A stretch of 64,000 nucleotides of DNA from CAYFYS01 sp965202905 (GTDB taxonomy: Bacteria > Pseudomonadota > Alphaproteobacteria > MPNO01): contig OZ241868.1 of NCBI GenBank assembly GCA_965202905.1, forward strand, positions 496,001-560,000, read 5' to 3'. Below are positions 56,588 through 64,000 of this stretch, piece after piece. Position 1 is the first letter of the stretch; each line of letters starts with the position of its first letter. Under the pieces are notes generated by a model that was not told the DNA's origin, did no database searches, and saw only the letters and a program-made list of their open reading frames with translations. Both the position numbers and the translations under genes were made by a program.

Positions 56588-59182
56588 ATGTCGGCTCACA
56601 TGTTGGACGTTTTCGAGGCCGAGCTGGCAACCCAGAAGCTCACCGTCATCGAACGGCTTGAGCTTCCAGCGCGCGAAGAGAGAACGACGCCGGTTCCCGA
56701 CGCATATCGGATCGGACCCGTTGGCAAAAGGCTGCTCTCGGACGGCACCTTGAAGGGAAACCTGTGGTTGCATCAGGCGCTCGCCCTCCAGGAATTTGCG
56801 ACCGGCAACAACGTGGTGCTTTCGACGGGAACCGCATCCGGCAAATCCTTGGTGTTCCAGGCGGCCGCCATCAAGACGCTTCAGAATGACGACGAAGCAA
56901 AGGTTCTGGTGTTCTATCCCCTGAAGGCACTGGCGGCGGACCAGCGTGAGAGTTGGCGCCGCGCTCTCGAATTGGCGGGGATGCCGGAAGACTGGATTGG
57001 GATTGTCACGGGCGACGTGTCGAGGCCGGAACGCAAGACGACCCTCGAAAAAGCCCGGATCATTGTCGCGACGCCGGATGTCTGTCATGCTTGGCTCATG
57101 CGGGGACTGTCCAGTAGTGCTTCCAAGCGCTTTCTCGCAAGCCTCGATCTCCTTATTATCGATGAAGCGCATACTCTCGAGGCTGTGTTCGGTAGCAATG
57201 TCGCCTTTCTGTTCCGGCGGCTCCAGGCTGCCGCACGGATATGTCGAGCGAAAAAGCGGGATGATCGCAGCTTCTCGGTCATCGCTGCGAGCGCCACGAT
57301 TGCGAATCCGGGCGAACACCTCCACACGCTGACAGGCCTCGACTTCGCTGTCATCGACGGGAATCAGGACGGATCGCCTCAGCATGCCCGTTCGCTGCTG
57401 CACCTGGCCTGCGGCCCGGATGAGACACAGAGCATAATTTCGGACCTTCAAAGAGAGCTCATCGAGCATTCCGATTCGGGCAGCTTCATCACCTTCGTTG
57501 ACTCGCGACAAGGTGTCGAACGGCTTGCTGCGCAGACCGAGCACGATCTCGTAAAGCCGTACCGGAGCGGCTACGAGGCCGAAGACCGCGCTGAGATCGA
57601 GGAGGCGCTGCGGTCCGGCAGGCTGCGCGGTGTCGTCGCAACATCAGCCCTCGAGCTTGGTATCGATATTCGTCACTTCGCAGTTGGTCTGAACCTCGAA
57701 CTACCAACATCGCGGAAAGCATTCCGGCAGCGGTTGGGGCGCGTTGGCAGGTCCACGCCTGGCGCATTTGCTGTCGTGGCGCAGCCCAACGCCTTCCGAC
57801 GCTACGGTTCATCACTTGAGGATTACTACCGGGGTTCAGTCGAGCCATCCCATCTTTACCTCGACAACCGCTTCGTCCATTTCGCTCACGCGAAATGTCT
57901 CGCGGATGAACTCGATATGTTGGGAGTGAAAGGGCGATCAGTTCCGCAGGACGATATCGACTGGCCTTCCGGTTTCGTGGATGTCTACGAGTTCGCAAGA
58001 GTCGGCGGAACCAGGGCGCGTCCGAAGGAGTTCGATCATATTGCCGGTATCGGTGGCGACAATCCTCATTATAACTATCCGCTACGCAACATAGGCGAGG
58101 AGAGCTTCCAGATCTCTCAGGGCCAGTTGCAGCCAATTGGTAAGCTGAATTTGCAGCAGGCCATTCGTGAAGCCTATCCCGGCGCTATCTACATGCACAT
58201 GGGACGCCGCTGGCGAGTCCACGAATGGCGGAGTACAGCTCTGGAGCGCACGATCAAAGTGTCGTCGTGGAAGGCGCCGATCAACACGCGACCGCTGATC
58301 AGGACATTCGTCAACCTGAGTGTCGAGCGCGATGGAGTGGTCGCCAGCAATTTCTGCAAGGGGCCGCACGGGTTCCTGGCAGAGTGCCAACTCCAGATCA
58401 CGGAGCGAGTCGAAGGATATCAAGAGCGCGGCGACCGAAAGCTCTATAGCGATCTGCGTCAGAATAATCCGCACATGTCTCCCAAGACCCGCGATTTCCG
58501 AACGACAGGCGTCGTACTCAAGATCGAGACCCAATGGATGGGAGAGGATAGCAAAAGACGACTCGCGGACGCGTTGCGCGATCTCATGGTTCGCGAGCAC
58601 AGCATTTCACCGCAAGATGTCGGCGGTGCAGCCACCAATATCGCGATGGTCGTGGATGGCTCGCGCCATTCCGTGAGCGACGCGATCGTCATCTATGATG
58701 CGACCTATGGCAGCCTTCGACTGACGGAACCCGTATTCAACGAACTCGGCACCCTGATCGCCCGGCTCGAGCGGTCCAGCGAGCTGTCGCCGAGTGACGA
58801 TGCGTTGGTGCCGGAGCAAATCGCATCGGGGTTACACGACTGGTTCGAGGAGCTCGGATCCGCAGATCCGGATGATTTTTCGAGCCTCGTGGATGGTAGA
58901 GGCGAGACAACGACAGATGGGCTGTTGTGGGTACTGGCGCCTGGAAGCATCGTAGCGAAGCGCGATAGCCAAGGCGTGCTACGCGACATCGAGATCGTGG
59001 CTCCGGAGATCGTGTCTCTCGACGGTCCACCGAAGCTTTTCTACCGCTACAGGGTTGATGGACCTGGAACCGCGATGGTGTCGGCGGATGCTATCAAACC
59101 GATCGGTGACGAATATCGGCACCAGAAATGGAATCCCCAGACGTCCGAGTACGTCGAGAGCGGCGAGGGTGATCTTCGCTGA
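56588..59182 (+). CDS. Orphan DEAH-box helicase of MrfA/YprA-like type
   Basis: The 864-residue protein has all superfamily 2 motifs: STGTASGKS (K86), IIDEAHTLE (D192), ASAT, FVDSRQGVERLA, VATSALELGIDI and QRLGRVGR (residues 381-388). This motif set is that of MrfA/YprA DNA-repair helicases and of the helicases in several phage-defence systems. A C-terminal region (about 640-720, EHSISPQDVGGAATN ... IVIYDATYGSLRL) looks like a DUF1998-type domain but lacks its zinc-binding cysteines. The gene is AT-richer than its neighbours and stands with an integrase relic, so it was probably acquired. The function is unknown. Confidence 0.85.
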   Translation: MSAHMLDVFEAELATQKLTVIERLELPAREERTTPVPDAYRIGPVGKRLLSDGTLKGNLWLHQALALQEFATGNNVVLSTGTASGKSLVFQAAAIKTLQNDDEAKVLVFYPLKALAADQRESWRRALELAGMPEDWIGIVTGDVSRPERKTTLEKARIIVATPDVCHAWLMRGLSSSASKRFLASLDLLIIDEAHTLEAVFGSNVAFLFRRLQAAARICRAKKRDDRSFSVIAASATIANPGEHLHTLTGLDFAVIDGNQDGSPQHARSLLHLACGPDETQSIISDLQRELIEHSDSGSFITFVDSRQGVERLAAQTEHDLVKPYRSGYEAEDRAEIEEALRSGRLRGVVATSALELGIDIRHFAVGLNLELPTSRKAFRQRLGRVGRSTPGAFAVVAQPNAFRRYGSSLEDYYRGSVEPSHLYLDNRFVHFAHAKCLADELDMLGVKGRSVPQDDIDWPSGFVDVYEFARVGGTRARPKEFDHIAGIGGDNPHYNYPLRNIGEESFQISQGQLQPIGKLNLQQAIREAYPGAIYMHMGRRWRVHEWRSTALERTIKVSSWKAPINTRPLIRTFVNLSVERDGVVASNFCKGPHGFLAECQLQITERVEGYQERGDRKLYSDLRQNNPHMSPKTRDFRTTGVVLKIETQWMGEDSKRRLADALRDLMVREHSISPQDVGGAATNIAMVVDGSRHSVSDAIVIYDATYGSLRLTEPVFNELGTLIARLERSSELSPSDDALVPEQIASGLHDWFEELGSADPDDFSSLVDGRGETTTDGLLWVLAPGSIVAKRDSQGVLRDIEIVAPEIVSLDGPPKLFYRYRVDGPGTAMVSADAIKPIGDEYRHQKWNPQTSEYVESGEGDLR

Positions 59183-59185
59183 TGA

Positions 59186-59488
59186 TCAAGAACGGCGAAA
59201 ACAGTAGGTCAGACTCCCACATCCGATGAGCGCCAGCAGCCGGACGGCGGTGATAGCCTTGGGACATTGGGCTCCGCTGTCATCGGGCGTGCGCCCGAGC
59301 GGGCCAACTCGTCCGTATCGAGAAACCGGGTGATGTGGTTCCTCGGGTGCTTGGAGATGCCGAGACGGGGATTGCTGTCGCGCAAGCCCCATTCCTCGGC
59401 CCGGAACATCATCGAGCGCATCGGGGAGATGAGTGCATGTCCGGGCAACGCGCGAGACGCCACCGCGGCGATCTGCGCGACCCGTTGA
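59186..59488 (-). pseudogene. Relic of a tyrosine recombinase (phage-type integrase)
   Basis: In two minus-strand frames the sequence matches the end of the core-binding domain and the start of the catalytic domain of phage-type integrases. One frame gives SPMRSMMFRAEEWGLRDSNP, then GISKHPRNHITRFLDTDELA; the other continues with LGRTPDD and AITAVRLLALIGCG. A one-base loss near 59300 joins them. The first catalytic Arg region and all that follows are missing next to the helicase 3' end. It marks past integration of mobile DNA. Confidence 0.7.
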
Positions 59489-59621
59489 TACAGGCGGCGC
59501 GCGAGGCCTGCGCGATCATCGGCGATGCCGTCGCCCGGCGCTCGTTGCAGCCCGGCGCCGCCACGATCGATCCGAAGCTTGCGACAGCGGCCGGGCGCTG
59601 TGCCGTCGAATCCGACCGCGG

Positions 59622-60389
59622 TTACGGATTGACCGAGAAGCTGACCGAGCCGATGTGCTGGACGGTGTTGCGCACGTAGTCGCCGACGCTGAGCGCCTCG
59701 GCGGCGGTAGCCCCGCCGGCCATGACGATCCAGCCCGCCTCCAGCTTCTCGCCGGCCTCGGTCGACAGGCGGGCCGCCGAGACCAGGGACCGGATCGGGT
59801 TGCCCAGGATCGCCGCCGAGGAACCGATCTGGCGCGGCCGTCCGTTGAGTTCCAGGATCATGCCGAGATTCGCCAAGTCGCACTCCGCGCCCTGCCAGGC
59901 GCCGACGACGATGCCGGACGATGAGCAGTTGTCGGCCACGACATCGGCCAGCGAGAACTTGAAGTTGCGGTAACGCGAATCGATGATCTCGATCGCTGGC
60001 GCCACCGCCTCGATGGCCGCCATCGCCTCCGCCGCGGTGACGGGGGCGGCGAGCGGCTTTTTCAGCAGGAAGGCCACTTCGGGCTCAACCCTGGGGTGGA
60101 CGTAGTCGGCCATCGAGATCGCATCGCCGTCTTCGACGATCATCCCGTCGGTGAGCCGGCCCCAGATCATGTCGTCGATGCCCATCTGGACCATCTTCGC
60201 GCGGCTGGTGAAGCCCATCTTCACGCCGATGCGCTTCTCGCCGCGCGCCAGCCGGCGGGCGATCGAGGCGGCCTGGACGGCATAGCCCTCCTCGGGGGTG
60301 ATCGCGGCGGCATCGGAGATCTGCGCGATCGCCTCGGCGCTCGCGGCCGCATCGTCGAGGGATTGCGCCAGCGCTGCAATATCGGTCAT
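59622..60389 (-). CDS. dmpH: 2-oxo-3-hexenedioate (4-oxalocrotonate) decarboxylase
   Basis: This enzyme decarboxylates 4-oxalocrotonate to 2-hydroxypenta-2,4-dienoate in the meta-cleavage pathway. The 255-residue protein belongs to the hydratase/decarboxylase family; IGVKMGFTSRAKMVQMGI and the metal-site VHPRVEPEVAFLL mark it as the decarboxylase type. It ends the operon. The tautomerase gene (dmpI) that usually follows is absent, replaced by the integrase relic. Confidence 0.88.
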   Translation of the reverse strand: MTDIAALAQSLDDAAASAEAIAQISDAAAITPEEGYAVQAASIARRLARGEKRIGVKMGFTSRAKMVQMGIDDMIWGRLTDGMIVEDGDAISMADYVHPRVEPEVAFLLKKPLAAPVTAAEAMAAIEAVAPAIEIIDSRYRNFKFSLADVVADNCSSSGIVVGAWQGAECDLANLGMILELNGRPRQIGSSAAILGNPIRSLVSAARLSTEAGEKLEAGWIVMAGGATAAEALSVGDYVRNTVQHIGSVSFSVNP

Positions 60390-60392
60390 GGC

Positions 60393-61436
60393 TCAGGCCT
60401 CCTTCCCGTCCGCCTCGGCGCGCCTGGCGAGGTCCAGCGCGACGTCGACGATCATATCTTCCTGTCCGCCGACCATGCGCCGGTGTCCGAGCTCGACCAG
60501 GATGTCGCGGGTGTCGATCCCGTAGGTCTCCGAGGCCGTCTCGGCATGGCGCAGGAAGCTCGAATAGGATCCGGTATAGCCGAGCGACAGCGTCTCGCGA
60601 TCGACCCGCACGGGACGGTCCTGAAGCGGGCGGACCAGCTCCTCGGCGGCATCCATCAGCGCCCACAGGTCGCATCCGTGGTTGAGGCCGGCCCGGTCGG
60701 CAACGGCGATGAACACCTCCAGCGGTGTGTTGCCGGCGCCCGCACCCATGCCCGCGAGCGAGGCATCGACGCGCGTCACGCCGTATTCGAGCGCGATGAT
60801 GGCGTTGGCCACCCCGAGGCCGAGGTTGTGATGGGCATGAATGCCGAGCTCGGTCTCCGGCTTCAGCCCGTCGCGGAAGGCGGCGAAGCGGTCGGCGGTG
60901 TCGCCCATCAGCAGCGCGCCGCCGGAATCGGTGACGTAGATGCAGTGCGCGCCGTAAGACTCCATCAGCTTGGCCTGGGCGACCAGTTCATCGGCCGGGA
61001 TCATGTGGGCCATCATCAAGAACCCCGCGACGTCCATGCCGATCTCGCGGGCGTACTCGATGTGCTGCCTGGCGATGTCGGCCTCGGTGCAGTGCGTGGC
61101 GACGCGGACCGAGCGCGCGCCGGCGTCATAGGCGTTCTTCAGGTCGTGAATGGCGCCGATGCCGGGGATCAGAAGCGTCGCCAGCCGAGCGTGCTCGATC
61201 ACGCTCGCCGCGGCCTCGATGTATTCGAGATCCGAATGCGCGGCGAAGCCGTAGTTGAACGACATTCCGGCCAACCCGTCGCCGTGGCAGACCTCGATCG
61301 CATCGACATGGGCGGCATCGAGCGCCTTGCAGATCGCCACCACATGGTCGAGACCGTATTGGTGCCGGATCGCATGCATGCCGTCGCGCAGGGTGACGTC
61401 CTGAATGTAGATCTTCCTGGACTTGTCGAGGGCCAT
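60393..61436 (-). CDS. dmpG: 4-hydroxy-2-oxovalerate aldolase
   Basis: DmpG cleaves 4-hydroxy-2-oxovalerate to pyruvate and acetaldehyde, which is channelled to the dehydrogenase partner. The 347-residue protein has the HMG-CoA-lyase-like core: DVTLRDGMHAIRHQY (catalytic Arg, metal Asp) and GIHAHHNLGLGVANA (metal His pair). It lies 3 bases before dmpH and 14 bases after dmpF. Confidence 0.95.
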   Translation of the reverse strand: MALDKSRKIYIQDVTLRDGMHAIRHQYGLDHVVAICKALDAAHVDAIEVCHGDGLAGMSFNYGFAAHSDLEYIEAAASVIEHARLATLLIPGIGAIHDLKNAYDAGARSVRVATHCTEADIARQHIEYAREIGMDVAGFLMMAHMIPADELVAQAKLMESYGAHCIYVTDSGGALLMGDTADRFAAFRDGLKPETELGIHAHHNLGLGVANAIIALEYGVTRVDASLAGMGAGAGNTPLEVFIAVADRAGLNHGCDLWALMDAAEELVRPLQDRPVRVDRETLSLGYTGSYSSFLRHAETASETYGIDTRDILVELGHRRMVGGQEDMIVDVALDLARRAEADGKEA

Positions 61437-61450
61437 CGTCCGCTCTCCGG

Positions 61451-62377
61451 TCAGGCCGCGGCCGTCCGCCCGACCAGCCGTTCGGCGGTCTTGAGCGCGG
61501 CCGAGGTCATGATATCGAGGTTGCCGGCGTAGGTCGGCAGGTAGTGCCCCGCGCCCTCGACCTCGAGGAAGACAGAGGATTTGATCCCGGTGAACTCGCC
61601 GAGTCCCGGGATGTGCAGGGGGTTGTTGGAGCCGAAACGCTCGAACTGCACGTCCTGCTTGAGGCGGTAGCCGGGCACGTAAGACTGCACCTCGGCGATC
61701 ATCGCCTCGACCGAGTGCGCGATCGCGCCGGTGTCGCTCTCATCGGACAGCGTGTAGATCGTATCGCGCATCAGGAGCGGCGGATCGGCTGGGTTGAGCA
61801 CGATGATGGCCTTGCCGCGCCCGGCGCCGCCGACGACCTCGATCCCTTTTGCGGTGGTCTCGGTGAACTCGTCGATGTTGGCCCGTGTACCGGGTCCCGC
61901 CGACCGGCTGGAGATCGAGGCGACGATCTCGGCGTAGTGCACGGTCGCGATGCGGTCGACCGCATGGACGATCGGGATCGTCGCCTGGCCGCCGCAGGAG
62001 ACCATGTTGATGTTGGGCGCGCCCAGATGCTCGTCCATGTTGACCGCCGGCACGACATAGGGGCCGATCGCCGCCGGCGTCAGGTCGATGATGGTCTTGA
62101 CGTGACCGGCGCAGATCCTGGCGTTGCGCGCATGCGCCTTGGCCGAGGTCGCATCGAAGACGATGCCGATGCCGGCCCATTCGTCCATCGCGGTCAGGCC
62201 GTCCAGCCCTTCATGGGTGGTCGCGACGCCGAGCGTGCGGGCCCGCGCGAGCCCGTCGGATTCGGGGTCGATACCGACCAGGGCGCCCATTTCCAGGATC
62301 TCGGAGGTCTCGATGATCTTGATCATCAGATCGGTGCCGATGTTGCCCGAGCCGATGATCGCAACGCGCGTTTTCAT
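61451..62377 (-). CDS. dmpF: Acetaldehyde dehydrogenase (acetylating)
   Basis: DmpF oxidises acetaldehyde to acetyl-CoA in complex with DmpG. It has AIIGSGNIGTDLM (NAD binding) and the catalytic Cys in NMVSCGGQATIPIVHAV. ATG at 62377 (MKTRVAIIG) gives 308 residues; the frame is open to 62413, adding 12 Arg/Gln-rich residues unlike the family. Confidence 0.95.
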   Translation of the reverse strand: MKTRVAIIGSGNIGTDLMIKIIETSEILEMGALVGIDPESDGLARARTLGVATTHEGLDGLTAMDEWAGIGIVFDATSAKAHARNARICAGHVKTIIDLTPAAIGPYVVPAVNMDEHLGAPNINMVSCGGQATIPIVHAVDRIATVHYAEIVASISSRSAGPGTRANIDEFTETTAKGIEVVGGAGRGKAIIVLNPADPPLLMRDTIYTLSDESDTGAIAHSVEAMIAEVQSYVPGYRLKQDVQFERFGSNNPLHIPGLGEFTGIKSSVFLEVEGAGHYLPTYAGNLDIMTSAALKTAERLVGRTAAA

Positions 62378-62416
62378 GGTTCTTTGTCCCTGTCTCCGTC
62401 CCTGCCTCCGCAATTC

Positions 62417-63205
62417 TCAAGACTCGAAGGCCGCGCGGACCGAGCCGAGCCCTTCGATCCGCGCCTCCATCACGTCGCCCGGCATCACCGGCGCCATCGG
62501 GCCGAGCGCGCCGGTCATGATCACGTCGCCCGCATGCAGCGGCGTTCCTACCTCGACCATCTTGCGGGCAAGCCAGAGGGCGGCGTTCAACGGGTTGCCC
62601 AGGCACGCCACGCCGGCCCCGACCGAGACCTGATCCCCCTTGTTCTCCATCACCATGCCGCATTCGCGCAGGTCGAGGTCCTCGATCGCGACCGGCCGCG
62701 CGCCCAGGACGAACAGCCCCGAAGACGCGTTGTCGGCGATGGTGTCGACGATCTTGATGTCCCACTTGGCGATGCGCGAGCCAACCACCTCGATCGCCGG
62801 CAGGGCGTAGGCAACCGCATCGATCAGGTCGATCGGCGTGAGCTGCCCATCGTAGAGATCGTACTCCAGCACCAGCGCGACCTCGGCCTCGCAGCGCGGC
62901 TGGAGGACCCGGCTGACCGGGATCTCCTCGCCGTCGGCCAGGCACATGTCGGCGAACAGCATACCGTAATCAGGTTGGTCGACGCCGAGCTGGGTCTGAA
63001 CGGCCTTGGCGGTCAGCCCGATCTTGCGTCCGACCAGCCGGCGGCCCTCCTTCTCGATCCAGTGGTCGGTGTTCAGCTTCTGGACCTGGTAGGCGGCGTC
63101 GACATCGTTCGCAGGCAGGGACTCGCGGACCGGCTCGATCGGCTTTCCCCTGGACCAGGCGCCGCGGATGCGGCTGGCCGCTTTCTTGATCGCGTCTTGG
63201 CTCAT
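62417..63205 (-). CDS. dmpE: 2-hydroxypenta-2,4-dienoate (2-keto-4-pentenoate) hydratase
   Basis: The hydratase adds water to give 4-hydroxy-2-oxovalerate. ATG at 63205 (MSQDAIKKAASRIRGAW) gives 262 residues; the frame is open upstream into the next gene. RKIGLTAKAVQTQLGVDQPD and the metal site PRCEAEVALVLE distinguish it from the decarboxylase paralogue at 59622. Confidence 0.92.
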   Translation of the reverse strand: MSQDAIKKAASRIRGAWSRGKPIEPVRESLPANDVDAAYQVQKLNTDHWIEKEGRRLVGRKIGLTAKAVQTQLGVDQPDYGMLFADMCLADGEEIPVSRVLQPRCEAEVALVLEYDLYDGQLTPIDLIDAVAYALPAIEVVGSRIAKWDIKIVDTIADNASSGLFVLGARPVAIEDLDLRECGMVMENKGDQVSVGAGVACLGNPLNAALWLARKMVEVGTPLHAGDVIMTGALGPMAPVMPGDVMEARIEGLGSVRAAFES

Positions 63206-63221
63206 CGGCTGCGGTTGCCCC

Positions 63222-64000
63222 TCAAAGCTTGATGCAGATGTTCTTCTGCTCGGAATAGAAGTTGAGCGCGTGCTGGCCGCCCTCGCGCCCGATGCCGGAC
63301 AGCCCGATGCCGCCGAACGGCGTGCGCAGATCGCGCAGGAACCAGCAATTGACCCAGTTGATGCCCGCCTCCATCGCTTGGCTGACCCGATGGCCGCGCG
63401 ACAGATCGGTGGTCCACACGACCGAGGCCAGGCCGTAATCGGTGTCGTTGGCCATCGCGATCGCCTCGTCCTCGGTATCGAAGGGGGTGACGTGGCAGAC
63501 CGGCCCGAAGATCTCCTCCTTCTGGATCCGCGTGTCCTCGCCAAGCCCGGTGAAGACGGTCGGCTCGACGAAGGCGCCGGCATCGCGGCCGTCGCCGAAC
63601 GCGGGGATGCCGCCGCCGGTCACGATTTCGGCGCCGAGCCCGGCCGCCAGCTTGTAGTAGGACATCACCTTGTCGCGGTGCCCGTGGGAGATCAGCGAGC
63701 CCATCTGGGTCGAAGTATCCTCCGGCCGGCCGATGACCATAGCCTCCGCCCGGCCCTTCAGCGCATCCACGAAGCGCTCGTGGATCGAACGCTCGACATA
63801 GACCCGCTCGGAGCTCAGGCAGACCTGCCCCGTATTGGCGAAGACCGAACGGGACGTGCCGTCGAGCGCGGCGTCGAAGTCAGCGTCGGCGAAGACGATT
63901 GCCGGGTTTTTGCCGCCGAGCTCGAAGGACAGCGCCTTGATGTTGACCGAGGCCGCTTTCATGATCTCGCGCCCGGTCGCGGTCTCGCCGGTGAAGGTGA
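63222..64000 (-). CDS. dmpC: 2-hydroxymuconic semialdehyde dehydrogenase, C-terminal part (cut by window end)
   Basis: This aldehyde dehydrogenase sends 2-hydroxymuconic semialdehyde, the extradiol cleavage product of catechol, into the 4-oxalocrotonate branch. The visible 259 codons include FTGETATG, the catalytic Glu in FELGGKNPA, the catalytic Cys in NTGQVCLSSERVYV and EEIFGPVCHVTPF. The N-terminal half lies beyond position 64000. It is the first visible gene of the minus-strand dmp-like operon. Confidence 0.92.
   Translation of the reverse strand, partial: TFTGETATGREIMKAASVNIKALSFELGGKNPAIVFADADFDAALDGTSRSVFANTGQVCLSSERVYVERSIHERFVDALKGRAEAMVIGRPEDTSTQMGSLISHGHRDKVMSYYKLAAGLGAEIVTGGGIPAFGDGRDAGAFVEPTVFTGLGEDTRIQKEEIFGPVCHVTPFDTEDEAIAMANDTDYGLASVVWTTDLSRGHRVSQAMEAGINWVNCWFLRDLRTPFGGIGLSGIGREGGQHALNFYSEQKNICIKL

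Noticed and set aside
59335..59679. A 114-codon plus-strand frame over the integrase relic
   Set aside because: The minus-strand reading matches integrase sequence; the plus-strand reading matches nothing recognised.

Overview
The window reads as a chromosomal segment of a GC-rich alphaproteobacterium, most likely of the Rhodospirillales-like lineages. The evidence is gene order rather than a taxonomic marker: tpiA-secG-pyrG-kdsA-eno-ftsB-pdhA-pdhB-pdhC-lpd-lipA-ratA; the rplQ-htrA-rarA-fluC-rlu-HAD-ATP12 run; an ATP12-family F1 assembly chaperone; a DUF1489 gene; and a pyruvate dehydrogenase whose E1 beta subunit carries its own lipoyl domain. Start codons are often GTG, and many neighbours overlap by ATGA or GTGA.

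Layout. Positions 1-12235 hold central metabolism: the end of tpiA, secG, CTP synthase, KDO-8-phosphate synthase, enolase, an FtsB-like division protein, the complete pyruvate dehydrogenase complex, lipoate synthase and a RatA/COQ10 protein. Positions 12236-21107 are accessory: an AT-richer sugar-formyltransferase-like gene, clpS, a TPR/2OG-Fe(II) oxygenase, a ring-hydroxylating oxygenase interrupted by one amber codon, a divergent TRAP transporter (dctPQM) and a GCS2-type glutamate-cysteine ligase. Positions 21290-39552 are the str, S10, spc and alpha ribosomal operons, with near-consensus promoters before rpsL (21290-21318) and before rpsM (37106-37133). rpoBC does not precede rpsL here. Positions 39600-49078 hold an HtrA protease, RarA, FluC, a pseudouridine synthase, a HAD hydrolase, ATP12, acylphosphatase, LipB, tRNA-Leu(GAG), an mgtE broken by two one-base deletions, an SDR and a DUF1489 protein.

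Positions 49339-64000 form an aromatic catabolism region. A multicomponent Rieske oxygenase (reductase, ferredoxin, alpha, beta) sits with gentisate 1,2-dioxygenase, a GST and an FAH-family hydrolase. This set fits salicylate 5-hydroxylation followed by the gentisate pathway to pyruvate and fumarate. On the minus strand further right is a meta-cleavage lower pathway in dmp order (C, E, F, G, H), cut by the window edge. The TRAP transporter and the first Rieske gene suggest a second aromatic-acid uptake and oxidation unit.

Between the two aromatic blocks (about 56192-59490) lies an AT-richer insert. It holds an orphan 864-residue DEAH helicase of MrfA/YprA-like type, a small ORF ending 3 bases before it, and the wreck of a tyrosine recombinase gene. 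This is the best candidate for an uncharacterised, possibly defence-related, mobile module, although the sequence does not prove that role.

Several genes are broken by single changes: the Rieske oxygenase (TAG), mgtE (two frameshifts) and the integrase relic. Decay and sequencing error cannot be separated from the sequence alone. No rRNA, CRISPR array or intact insertion sequence was recognised.
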